64,000 nt of DNA, taken from the NCBI RefSeq assembly GCF_001895925.1, contig NZ_MPPI01000022.1:1-64000 (forward strand), written 5' to 3'. The stretch is from Phormidesmis priestleyi ULC007 (GTDB lineage Bacteria; Cyanobacteriota; Cyanobacteriia; Leptolyngbyales; Leptolyngbyaceae). Positions 19,295 to 27,301 of the stretch are shown here, one piece after another (the first letter of the stretch is position 1; every line of letters starts with the position of its first letter). The position numbers and the translations under genes are program-made. Below the pieces are notes generated by a model that was not told where the DNA came from, did not search any database, and worked only from the letters and a program-made list of their open reading frames with translations.

Positions 19295-20638
19295 TTACTT
19301 CTTCGCGGTTTTGAATCGTTCTTTTGCCGCCTCAAACGATTCTCGCATCACTGACTGAATTCGCTTTGGATCGGGCGTATTTCCGCCCAACAAATCTCCA
19401 AAATAAACACACGCCGTTTCCCCTAATGCCCAGGTGTAAGTCGTTGCCCAAGATGCCGCAATCACACTGCCAAAACCAGGAATAAATTTGATTAACTCAC
19501 GCCCGATCGCTTGAGCCACAAATCCCCCGGCGATCGCGCTCACCAATCCCCCCGCCTGAGACGGACTGAGGACTTGTCCATAAATTTGTCCCAACAGTCC
19601 CACCATTGAGGCTTGTAGCGCCGTGAGAACGGGCATCGTCGCCAAAGGTAACGGCACCGCAGCCAAAGCACCCGCCATAACTGAGAAGGGCAAAATGTAG
19701 CGTCGCCCCGCTTCTCGGTAAAGATTGCTAATTTGTTTTCCGGCTTCTCGATCGCTCAATAACTGCGATATCGTCCGGGCTTCTGCTTCGGGCAGCAAGT
19801 CTGCTAGCGAATCAGCCAGCGCTTCTAAGCCGTAAAACATTGGCGTAAATTCATCTTCTTCTAGCGTGAAGTCGATGAGGACAGCGCGATCGAACAATCC
19901 CTCAAATCCACGCTGCAATTCTGCAAATGCTCGATTCACGTCTTCATAGTCAGGCGGATAGTTAGGGTGATTCATCACATCCGCAGGGTAAAGCTCGTGC
20001 AGACACGTTACCGCCAATAGACAAGGCACTTCAGGATGCTGCTGTCGGATCTGACTCGCAATTTGTCTTAGAGTATCGGTGGCAAAGTCATTAATTTTCA
20101 CCGTCAAAATTAAGATTTTCGCCCGTGTTTCCCCTCGTCCTTTTGCTGCCTTGCCTTCAATCTCTTCAACTAACTCCTGAATCACCTCGTTAGTTTCCTG
20201 GGTTCCGTCTCCCAGACCTACGGTGTCTGTAAAAACCAACAGTGGCAAATCATCAGTCGGATAGCTATAACGTTGTGTGTATTGAGTGTGAGGTCGAAAC
20301 CCTTGCCCAATGATTTCAGTCGAAACGCCTGTTAAACCGCGCACGATCGAACTCTTACCCGCTTGGGGTTTGCCAATCAAAAGCGCTTCGGTCGTCGGCA
20401 ACTCTGCCCTGATTTTTTTGAGAATCTCAGCAATCTCAGCTTCGTCAACGCTAAACCATCCGGTAACCGTCTGTGCAACCTGCTGCACTGGGATTGCCTG
20501 ACTCAAAGTTGAGGGGACATTCCCCAAAAAGTCCCGCGCTTTGTCAAACCAATTTTGAGCAATTTCCGACTGAGGAGACTCATCAGCCTTTTGAAGCGTG
20601 CTAGAAGATTGATTTTTGTCTTCGGGTTGCTCAGTCAT
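19295..20638 (-). CDS. GTPase with C-terminal membrane-associated domain (DUF697-like)
   Basis: A 447-residue P-loop GTPase of the Era/dynamin-like superclass. The G1 loop GKPQAGKSS lies near 89-97, G3 DTVGLGDG near 136-143; a loop TCLHEL near 213 stands where NKxD would be, so base recognition may be altered. The last 150 residues are hydrophobic and glycine-rich with two or three possible membrane segments (PFSVMAGALAAVPLPLATMP, GGLVSAIAGGFVAQAIG), as in DUF697 proteins. The N-terminus is acidic and disordered. Likely a membrane-linked stress or trafficking GTPase; the exact role is unknown. Confidence 0.7.
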   Translation of the reverse strand: MTEQPEDKNQSSSTLQKADESPQSEIAQNWFDKARDFLGNVPSTLSQAIPVQQVAQTVTGWFSVDEAEIAEILKKIRAELPTTEALLIGKPQAGKSSIVRGLTGVSTEIIGQGFRPHTQYTQRYSYPTDDLPLLVFTDTVGLGDGTQETNEVIQELVEEIEGKAAKGRGETRAKILILTVKINDFATDTLRQIASQIRQQHPEVPCLLAVTCLHELYPADVMNHPNYPPDYEDVNRAFAELQRGFEGLFDRAVLIDFTLEEDEFTPMFYGLEALADSLADLLPEAEARTISQLLSDREAGKQISNLYREAGRRYILPFSVMAGALAAVPLPLATMPVLTALQASMVGLLGQIYGQVLSPSQAGGLVSAIAGGFVAQAIGRELIKFIPGFGSVIAASWATTYTWALGETACVYFGDLLGGNTPDPKRIQSVMRESFEAAKERFKTAKK

Positions 20639-20754
20639 GATCGTCTAGAAGTTCCGCAAAAAGCGACTTCTCAAACTTATCGCATCTTGCTCTCTGTTGA
20701 TAGACAAGGGAACCGAACCCATTGAACGAGTTTTCCGCTCACGATCGACGCTTT

Positions 20755-21063
20755 CTAAGCCTCTTCGCGAGGTTCGCCACCCGGAGACGACCGATAGAGC
20801 GCGTCTAGCTGCTCACGAGCGTCTTCTACGGTCATTGAGCGCATGACTAAAAGCGGCTCGTTGATCAGCTTGCCGTTGTCGTCTAGCAACTCAGGGTGAG
20901 GCACCCGTGTGCGAGAAGACATGGGGCGAGAGGGATCATAGCTTCTCGGCGCATAGTGTCGCTGCGAGTCAGCCCCTAGCGTCAACAGGTTGCGAATCAG
21001 ATTTCCGATCGCCAAAAAAGCGAGCAGGGTGAAAGCCAAAATGTAAATCAAATGCAATATCAT
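20755..21063 (-). CDS. DUF2973 family small membrane protein
   Basis: A 102-residue cyanobacterial protein with one N-terminal TM helix (MILHLIYILAFTLLAFLAIGNLIRNL) and a polar tail containing HPELLDDNGKLINEPLLVMRS, conserved in DUF2973. In many cyanobacteria it neighbours DUF2605, as it does here. Function unknown; the conserved pairing suggests both act together at the membrane. Confidence 0.8.
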   Translation of the reverse strand: MILHLIYILAFTLLAFLAIGNLIRNLLTLGADSQRHYAPRSYDPSRPMSSRTRVPHPELLDDNGKLINEPLLVMRSMTVEDAREQLDALYRSSPGGEPREEA

Positions 21064-21267
21064 AGCGCCTCTCTACTGAACCACGCCGACTTAAATGGGT
21101 AAAAATCAAAGCTGCATTGACGTTGAGGCAACCCTGTCTTCTCAAATATTTTTGCGGCAAACCTCATCGTCAGTCCTAAAGTTTTATGCAAACCCTTTAA
21201 AAATTAATCTTTATATCTAATCATCGCTCATAGTCTCTCAGATTTCTCGTTCTTGTCACATCTCTTT

Positions 21268-21585
21268 TTAGACGGACTTGTCTGAGCGCAGTCGCATTCT
21301 CACCTGCCAGCATTCTGTGACTAATTGATGCCAGGTCATGAGCATAGAAGTCTCAACACCCACCTGTCCGCCAGTCAATTTTAGGAGGGTTTGTGTGGTG
21401 CTAACTTCTTTCTGAGCTTGGGTTACCCGCATGAGAATGTCTGCTTGCTGCTCGTCTTTGAGAAAGGGAATCGTTTCAGATTCAAAAAGGGTGCGCGATC
21501 GCCCAAACCAATATTGAAAGTCTTCTAACAAAGGCTCTAAAACAGTCTTTAATAAATCTGACTCTGGCAAATTAGAGTTAAACAT
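21268..21585 (-). CDS. DUF2605 family protein
   Basis: A 105-residue, mostly helical soluble protein. LLKTVLEPLLEDFQYWFGRSRTLFE and FLKDEQQADILMRVTQAQKEV are the conserved DUF2605 segments. It is upstream of the DUF2973 gene on the same strand with a 204-base gap, so co-transcription is likely but not certain. The family is restricted to cyanobacteria and has no assigned function. It is divergent from thrS. Confidence 0.8.
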   Translation of the reverse strand: MFNSNLPESDLLKTVLEPLLEDFQYWFGRSRTLFESETIPFLKDEQQADILMRVTQAQKEVSTTQTLLKLTGGQVGVETSMLMTWHQLVTECWQVRMRLRSDKSV

Positions 21586-21733
21586 AGGTCAAAAACATCT
21601 TGGAAATTGTCAGGATTCTCTAAAACTGTTTACATTTCGCAATGTTTTCTCATCTTACTCGGAAATTGTCTCTCTGCAACATTCATCGCGATCGGATCGG
21701 TAAGATGGATAGAGTTATCATCCAGCACGACTC

Positions 21734-23551
21734 ATGCCTGCCGAACAATCTTCTAATCAGCCCGAAAAAATCTATTTGCCTCGCACCAGCGAATCCGATG
21801 CGTTAAAAAAAATTCGCCATACGGCTTCTCACGTCATGGCAATGGCGGTGCAGAAATTGTTTCCGAAGGCGCAAGTGACGATCGGGCCCTGGATCGAAAA
21901 TGGCTTTTACTACGATTTTGATAGCCCTGAGCCGTTTACCGAAAAAGACTTGAAGGCAATCAAAAAGGAGATGATCAAGATCATCAACCGCAAATTGCCT
22001 GTGACTCGCGAAGAAGTCAGTCGCGAAGAAGCCGAACGCCGGATTAGAGCAGCCAACGAACCCTACAAACTAGAAATTTTAGAAGGCTTGCAGGAGCCGA
22101 TCACGATCTACCATGTGAGCGATCAGTGGTGGGACTTGTGTGCGGGGCCGCATTTGGAAAACACTGCTGAATTGAAGGCAGACGCGATCGACCTTGAAAG
22201 CGTCGCTGGGTCCTATTGGCGCGGAGACGAAACTAAAGCCCAGCTTCAACGGATATACGGCACTGCCTGGGAAACGCCTGAACAGTTGACAGAATATAAG
22301 CGCCGCAAAGAAGAGGCTCTCAAGCGCGACCACCGCAAACTGGGTAAAGAACTCGGACTGTTTATCTTCTCGGATCTCGTCGGGCCCGGTTTGCCGATGT
22401 GGACTCCGAAAGGAACGGTGCTGCGATCGACCCTCGAAGATTTCCTGAAACAAGAACAAACTAAGCGCGGCTATCTGCCTGTCGTTACGCCCCACATTGC
22501 CAGAGTTGATCTGTTTAAAACCTCTGGGCACTGGCAGAAATATCAAGAAGATATGTTCCCGCTGATGGCAGACGATGACGAATCTCGCGCCGCAGAACAA
22601 GGTTTTGTGATGAAGCCGATGAACTGCCCGTTTCACATTCAGATTTATAAGAGTGAGTTGCGATCGTATCGAGAACTCCCGATGCGACTGGCGGAGTTTG
22701 GCACAGTTTATCGCTACGAGCAATCGGGTGAATTGGGTGGCTTGACCAGAGTGCGCGGCTTCACGGTGGATGATTCTCACCTATTTGTCACGCCCGAACA
22801 GCTCGATTCAGAGTTTCTCAACGTGGTGGACTTGATTCTGTCAGTTTTCAAGAGTCTGCAACTCAAGAACTTTAAGGCGAGGTTGAGCTTCCGCGATCCA
22901 ACATCTGATAAATACATTGGCTCTGATGAAGCTTGGGAAAAAGCACAAGGTGCGATTCGTCGGGCGGTCGAGACGCTAGGAATGAACTACTTTGAGGGCA
23001 TCGGTGAAGCGGCGTTTTACGGACCCAAACTAGACTTTATTTTTAGCGATGCGCTCGATCGAGAGTGGCAACTCGGCACTGTCCAGGTTGATTACAACCT
23101 ACCCGAACGGTTTGATCTGGAATATGTCGCTGAAGACGGCACTCGCAAACGTCCCGTGATGATTCACCGTGCGCCGTTTGGTTCGTTAGAGCGTCTAATC
23201 GGCATTCTGATCGAAGAATATGCGGGAGATTTCCCCTTGTGGTTAGCTCCGATTCAAGCTCGGTTGCTGCCTGTAAGCGAAGAGTTTATGCCCTTCGCCC
23301 AGCAAGCTGTTGATCAGATGAAAGCTCTTGGCATTCGGGCTGAGGTTGATTTGAGTGGCGATCGTTTGGGCAAAATGATCCGCAATGCTGAGAAAGAAAA
23401 AATCCCTGTCATGGCGGTGGTTGGTGCCAAAGAGGTCGAAGCCAATGCCTTGAGCATTCGGACTCGTGCGTCAGGTGAGTTGGGTTCGTTGCCCGTCTCT
23501 GAAGTGCTAGAACGGGTGAAGGGCGCGATCGCAAACTACACCGATTTCTAG
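21734..23551 (+). CDS. thrS: Threonyl-tRNA synthetase
   Basis: The 605-residue enzyme charges tRNA-Thr. The editing domain is present (HTASHVMAMA with the HxxxH pair, and WDLCAGPHLENT). The class II catalytic core has motif 2 MKPMNCPFHIQIY carrying the zinc cysteine and motif 3 HRAPFGSLERLIGILIEEYAG. The C-terminal anticodon-binding domain ends at GAIANY. The usual N-terminal TGS domain is missing, since the protein begins only about 30 residues before the editing domain; this shorter form is common in cyanobacteria. It lies 31 bases before menH. Confidence 0.95.
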   Translation: MPAEQSSNQPEKIYLPRTSESDALKKIRHTASHVMAMAVQKLFPKAQVTIGPWIENGFYYDFDSPEPFTEKDLKAIKKEMIKIINRKLPVTREEVSREEAERRIRAANEPYKLEILEGLQEPITIYHVSDQWWDLCAGPHLENTAELKADAIDLESVAGSYWRGDETKAQLQRIYGTAWETPEQLTEYKRRKEEALKRDHRKLGKELGLFIFSDLVGPGLPMWTPKGTVLRSTLEDFLKQEQTKRGYLPVVTPHIARVDLFKTSGHWQKYQEDMFPLMADDDESRAAEQGFVMKPMNCPFHIQIYKSELRSYRELPMRLAEFGTVYRYEQSGELGGLTRVRGFTVDDSHLFVTPEQLDSEFLNVVDLILSVFKSLQLKNFKARLSFRDPTSDKYIGSDEAWEKAQGAIRRAVETLGMNYFEGIGEAAFYGPKLDFIFSDALDREWQLGTVQVDYNLPERFDLEYVAEDGTRKRPVMIHRAPFGSLERLIGILIEEYAGDFPLWLAPIQARLLPVSEEFMPFAQQAVDQMKALGIRAEVDLSGDRLGKMIRNAEKEKIPVMAVVGAKEVEANALSIRTRASGELGSLPVSEVLERVKGAIANYTDF

Positions 23552-23582
23552 CCTAAGATTTCTAGCCTAAATTAATACCGAT

Positions 23583-23657
23583 TTGATTGACGCAACAGAT
23601 CCGCATGAGAACACAGATTGGGTAGGGGCATGGCACTGCCGTACCCTCTCACGATCG
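23583..23657. repeat. Dispersed palindromic repeat, copy inside the menH 5' end
   Basis: The segment contains TTTGATT, GACGCAACAGATCCGCATGA and GGTAGGGGCATGGCACTGCC, matching (with small changes) the element at 45541-45675 and, in reverse, the one at 57536-57624. It overlaps the first 25 codons of menH and supplies its only usable start codon. Confidence 0.7.
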
Positions 23658-24479
23658 TTATCCAATCAGATTCATTTCACAATTCAAGGCGATCGAAGTC
23701 AACCTATTGTGTTGTTTTTGCACGGATTTTTGGGCAGTTGTGACGACTTTGACGCGATCGTGCCGCTACTTTTAGATCAGTTCTGCTGCTTGAGCATAGA
23801 CTTGCCAGGTCACGGCAAAACTCAGGTTAATGAAGAAGATTACACGATGCCAAACACGGCAAAATTAATCGTCAATCTTCTCGATCGTCTGAATATTTCT
23901 CAATGCCATTTAATTGGTTATTCAATGGGCGGCCGATTGGCGTTGTACTTAGCGTTGCAGTTTCCCGATCGTTTTCTAAAAGCAGTGTTGGAGTCTGCAT
24001 CTCCCGGACTGAAAACTGAATCGGAGCGCTTGGCACGAAAACAACACGATGCAAAGCTTGCCGATCGCTTAGAATCCGATTTTTCAGCGTTTTTAGCTGA
24101 TTGGTATGAGCAGCCGTTATTTCGATCGTTTCAGCAGCATCCAAAGTTTGAGCAAATTGTCCAGCAACGCTTGCAAAATCGACCATCAGAGCTTGCAAAA
24201 TCGCTGCGTCATCTAGGCACAGGTGAACAGCCGAGCTTGTGGAATCGGCTAAAGATTCATCGAAATCCGCTATTGCTGTTGGTGGGAGAACGCGATCGTA
24301 AGTTCATCACAATCAATCAAGAGATGGTGAATGATTGTAAAGTCGCTCAACTCAAAGTTATTCCCAATACGGGGCACAATATTCACGTTGAAGATCCTCA
24401 AATTTTTGCCAATTGCGTTCGCAACTTCTTGCAGGATTTTGGTGAAATGTCCCGATTGGCGATCGCCCTTAGCGAATAG
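23583..24479 (+). CDS. menH: Alpha/beta hydrolase, MenH-type SHCHC synthase
   Basis: A 298-residue alpha/beta hydrolase. FLHGFLGSCDDF provides the oxyanion hole, GYSMGG the nucleophile serine elbow, and GHNIHVEDP the catalytic histidine; the lid carries ASPGLKTESERLARKQHDAKLADRLE, a pattern typical of MenH. MenH makes 2-succinyl-6-hydroxy-2,4-cyclohexadiene-1-carboxylate on the way to phylloquinone (vitamin K1), needed in photosystem I. The only start in frame after the upstream stop at 23568-23570 is the TTG at 23583, and no good ribosome site precedes it. The first 25 residues are translated from a dispersed repeat and look non-homologous, so true translation may begin elsewhere or be weak. 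Confidence 0.75.
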   Translation: MIDATDPHENTDWVGAWHCRTLSRSLSNQIHFTIQGDRSQPIVLFLHGFLGSCDDFDAIVPLLLDQFCCLSIDLPGHGKTQVNEEDYTMPNTAKLIVNLLDRLNISQCHLIGYSMGGRLALYLALQFPDRFLKAVLESASPGLKTESERLARKQHDAKLADRLESDFSAFLADWYEQPLFRSFQQHPKFEQIVQQRLQNRPSELAKSLRHLGTGEQPSLWNRLKIHRNPLLLLVGERDRKFITINQEMVNDCKVAQLKVIPNTGHNIHVEDPQIFANCVRNFLQDFGEMSRLAIALSE

Positions 24480-24548
24480 CTATCAATCTAGGCACTAATG
24501 TATTAAAACTACTAGGTACTAAGAAAGCCAGCACTAGACGCGATACGA

Positions 24549-24568
24549 TATAGTACAATTGCACTATA
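24549..24568. promoter_or_regulatory. Near-perfect palindrome, possible operator
   Basis: TATAGTACAATTGCACTATA is a 20-base palindrome broken only at one symmetric pair. It lies 15 bases upstream of the candidate riboswitch and about 140 bases before the SH3/DUF2927 gene, where a promoter is expected. It could bind a dimeric regulator; the regulator is unknown. Confidence 0.45.
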
Positions 24569-24582
24569 TTCAAAGTCGGCAA

Positions 24583-24692
24583 GCTTTATGCATAAAACCG
24601 GGGAACTCCAAGTAAAAAGTACAGTTCTCTGGAGAAGACTACCGCGATGCTGGTTGAGTTAGCCTAGCCGTCCATCTATAACCCCTAAACGC
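24583..24692 (+). ncRNA. Candidate c-di-AMP (ydaO/yuaA-type) riboswitch
   Basis: In the leader of the SH3/DUF2927 gene the order of conserved blocks fits the ydaO riboswitch: GCTTTA for the P1 left arm (24583-24588), CCGGGGAACTCCA (24598-24609), GGAGAAGAC (24631-24639), then AGCCGTCCATCTATAACC (24666-24683) and TAAACGC (24686-24692) closing P1 with one bulge. The class is known from cyanobacteria and often controls cell-wall genes, which suits the downstream SH3 protein. This is eye alignment only. Confidence 0.55.
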
Positions 24693-24706
24693 TGGAAGCC
24701 AAAATC

Positions 24707-25762
24707 ATGCAGTTGAAACCCTTCGCCCGTGCTGCGATGCGCTATCCCCTTACCAGAGTTCTTCTCGCGACTAGCATTTCACTGGCTGTAATTTTGCCCA
24801 CTTGGGCCCGTCCGGCAATGCTGACCGCGAATCTTGCCACTAGCCAGATCAACGTGCGGCTTAACCCTTCCACGCAGTCAGGCATTGCCTATTCTGGCTA
24901 TGCGGGCGATCGGGTAGACATTCTCAAACAAACCCAAGCCTCTGATGGCTACACCTGGTATTATGTAACGTTTGATCATTTTGGTGCTAAGGGTTGGGTG
25001 AGAGGCGATTTAGTCAGTCCGATCGCCAGCGCTCCGTCGCCAAGTGTGAAAAGCCCAGCCGTCTTAAAGCAACCTTCACCTGCGATCGCGGTTATTCCTG
25101 AAACTCGCCCTGTCCGACCTTCGAGTGGAGAGTTCACGTCAAAACAGATCAATTATTTTCTAGAAATTGCACTAGGGGCTGAGTTTTCTCAGTCGGGCAG
25201 CGCCTCTAAGATTCGCAAATGGCAAGGAGACGTGAGAATTCAATATCTTGGGTCGCCCACGACTGAAGATTTGAAGACGCTGAATTCTGTGATTAGCGAA
25301 GTCAATGAGTTGACCAATGGTGGAATTCACTTGCAATTGGTCGAACAGCCTTGCTGCACCGGAGGTGTTCGCAACCCCAATATCACGATTCATTTTGCAC
25401 CCGAATCGCAATTTAGTCAGCTAGAACCAAACTATCAACCCGGCAATTATGGATATTTTTGGACGCGGTGGGACGCAAACAACCGAATTTATAACGCTAA
25501 CGTTTTAATTACAACTACAAAAGTCACTCAAAAAGAGCGATCGCACCTGATTCGAGAAGAACTCACCCAATCATTGGGTCTGATGCAAGACTCATTCAAA
25601 TATGCCGAAAGCGTGTTTTATCAGCCGTGGACAGATGTCACGCAATATTCGGAGATTGACCGATCGCTAATCCGAATGCTTTATGATCCCAAAATCTCTT
25701 CAGGCATGACTCAAGCTCAGGTAATGAATGTGCTAAACACGCGTCAAGCTCAACAGAGATAG
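24707..25762 (+). CDS. Secreted SH3-domain protein with DUF2927 domain
   Basis: A 351-residue exported protein: signal peptide to about residue 35, a bacterial SH3 domain at about 38-105 (INVRLNPSTQSGIAYSGYAGDRVDIL ending in GWVRGDLVSP), a proline-rich linker to about 145, and a DUF2927-like domain at about 150-345. The latter includes RSHLIREELTQSLGLMQDS, which resembles a zincin-like metalloprotease helix in which the usual HExxH is not complete. SH3 domains of this type bind peptidoglycan. A candidate c-di-AMP riboswitch sits in its leader, consistent with a cell-wall role. Confidence 0.75.
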   Translation: MQLKPFARAAMRYPLTRVLLATSISLAVILPTWARPAMLTANLATSQINVRLNPSTQSGIAYSGYAGDRVDILKQTQASDGYTWYYVTFDHFGAKGWVRGDLVSPIASAPSPSVKSPAVLKQPSPAIAVIPETRPVRPSSGEFTSKQINYFLEIALGAEFSQSGSASKIRKWQGDVRIQYLGSPTTEDLKTLNSVISEVNELTNGGIHLQLVEQPCCTGGVRNPNITIHFAPESQFSQLEPNYQPGNYGYFWTRWDANNRIYNANVLITTTKVTQKERSHLIREELTQSLGLMQDSFKYAESVFYQPWTDVTQYSEIDRSLIRMLYDPKISSGMTQAQVMNVLNTRQAQQR

Positions 25763-25775
25763 TTTGCCTCTGAAT

Positions 25776-25800
25776 AAGGGGAGCAGACACTCCCCTTTCG
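25776..25800 (+). terminator. Bidirectional hairpin terminator
   Basis: AAGGGGAG (25776-25783) pairs with CTCCCCTT (25790-25797) around a six-base loop, between the convergent DUF2927 and pdhA genes. The A and T runs on each side are short. Confidence 0.6.
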
Positions 25801-25815
25801 CCTTTCTAACTAAGC

Positions 25816-26847
25816 TTAATCCTCAGCAAAAATGTACTTATACAACTCGCTTGGATCGGGTTCAGGACTGTCTAGCGCAAACTCAACCGCCTCATCAATC
25901 TCAGCCTGAATTTCTTTCTCAATATCCTTTAGCGTTTGTTGGTCTGCCAGATTTTGCTCTAGCAAGTAAGCCGCAAACTTCTTGATCGGATCACGAGCCA
26001 ACCACGCCTCTTTTTCGTCTTTCGATCGCAGCTCATCGGGGTCTGCCAACGAGTGACCTCTAAAGCGATAAGTCAAACACTCAATCAGTGTCGGGCCTTC
26101 TCCCGCACGGGCACGCGCTACGGCTTCTTGAGCGATCGCTCTCACTGCCAGCACATCCATGCCGTCCACCTCATATCCTGGTAGCCCAAACACACTGGCT
26201 TTTTTATAGATTTCTTGCTGAGAGGTGGCACGTTCATGAGCCATGCCGATCGCCCATTTATTATTCTCGACGACAAAGAGAATCGGCAGTTTCCAGAGTG
26301 CCGCCATATTCAAGCACTCAAAGAATTGACCGTTGTTAGTAGTGCCATCGCCAAAGAATGCAGCCGTCACTTGATCAAAGCTTTCATCGCCCAAGGCTTC
26401 ACGACGATATTTTGACTGAAACGCCGCACCCAACGCGACGGGAATGCCTTCCCCAATAAAAGCAAAACCACCTAGTAATTTATGTTCTGCTGAAAACAAG
26501 TGCATCGAGCCGCCGCGCCCTTTGCTGCAACCCGTCGCTTTGCCAAACAACTCTGCCATCACGTTGCGGGCAGGAACGCCAGCACTGAGCGCATGAACGT
26601 GATCGCGGTAGGTGCTGCAAACATAGTCTTGACCGGGGCGCATTGCTTGAATCACCCCGGTCGAAACGGCTTCTTGCCCGTTATAGAGGTGAACGAAGCC
26701 AAACATTTTGCCTCGATAATACATCTCAGCGCACTTGTCTTCAAAAAAGCGCCCTAAGATCATATCTCTATAAAGGATCAGCCCTTCTGATTGGGTGACT
26801 TGGGCAGAAGTTGATTGAATTGTCGGAAACGTTCTTTCCTGTACCAT
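25816..26847 (-). CDS. pdhA: Pyruvate dehydrogenase E1 component, alpha subunit
   Basis: A 343-residue E1-alpha chain. The thiamine-diphosphate motif [31 protein letters not shown], the entry loop GRGGSMHLF and the phosphorylation-loop-like [15 protein letters not shown] are all present. With E1-beta it decarboxylates pyruvate and passes the acetyl group to E2. The E1-beta gene is not adjacent, which is common in cyanobacteria. Convergent with the DUF2927 gene and preceded by a 450-base intergenic stretch. Confidence 0.95.
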   Translation of the reverse strand: MVQERTFPTIQSTSAQVTQSEGLILYRDMILGRFFEDKCAEMYYRGKMFGFVHLYNGQEAVSTGVIQAMRPGQDYVCSTYRDHVHALSAGVPARNVMAELFGKATGCSKGRGGSMHLFSAEHKLLGGFAFIGEGIPVALGAAFQSKYRREALGDESFDQVTAAFFGDGTTNNGQFFECLNMAALWKLPILFVVENNKWAIGMAHERATSQQEIYKKASVFGLPGYEVDGMDVLAVRAIAQEAVARARAGEGPTLIECLTYRFRGHSLADPDELRSKDEKEAWLARDPIKKFAAYLLEQNLADQQTLKDIEKEIQAEIDEAVEFALDSPEPDPSELYKYIFAED

Positions 26848-27301
26848 GCGCTTTTAGATTCCTTGCTGCAATACCCAAACTGGACAATGATCCGAACCTG
26901 ATAATTTATGATCGCGAAGCAAACGTTCTTCGGCATTAGTGCAAGACAGACTCTCTACTCAAGCGCTCTTCATCAAATGCTAAAAATCACTTCACGATCG
27001 AGCGCATCACAGAGTTCAGCAATAATAATTTAGTTTAAAATACCGTTCTGATGGGTCACAGATCAAATTATAAAGGGTCAAACCTGATCACAGAGGCTTA
27101 CAAAACTCAAGAATCTACTTTTTCACTAAGCTGATAGTGCTTCTACGAGGGTTGAGAAACGATTGTTGCCAAGAATACTTAATCTCTGAGTTTTTCTTGA
27201 GTAGGCTGCCGACTTTGCATCTACGGGGTATGATGACATTCAACTGATTATTGTCCGGGTTCTCGTCACTTAATTATTGCTCACTGCTGGGGAAGTCAAC
27301 C
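26848..27301. other. Divergent intergenic region pdhA/ftn2
   Basis: This 454-base region carries the promoters of pdhA and ftn2. A TATGAT close to 27229 is a possible -10 box for ftn2, but no -35 at normal spacing is clear. I see no ORF or strong palindrome. Confidence 0.4.

Noticed and set aside
22079-22780. 233-codon open frame on the minus strand inside thrS
   Set aside because: It is the antisense shadow of a highly conserved enzyme, and its translation has no recognisable domain.
26848-27250. Upstream extension of ftn2 to the ATG at 27251
   Set aside because: Homologues begin with MRI(S/P)LDYYRILGLP, matching the GTG at 27302; the 17 extra codons have no conserved content.
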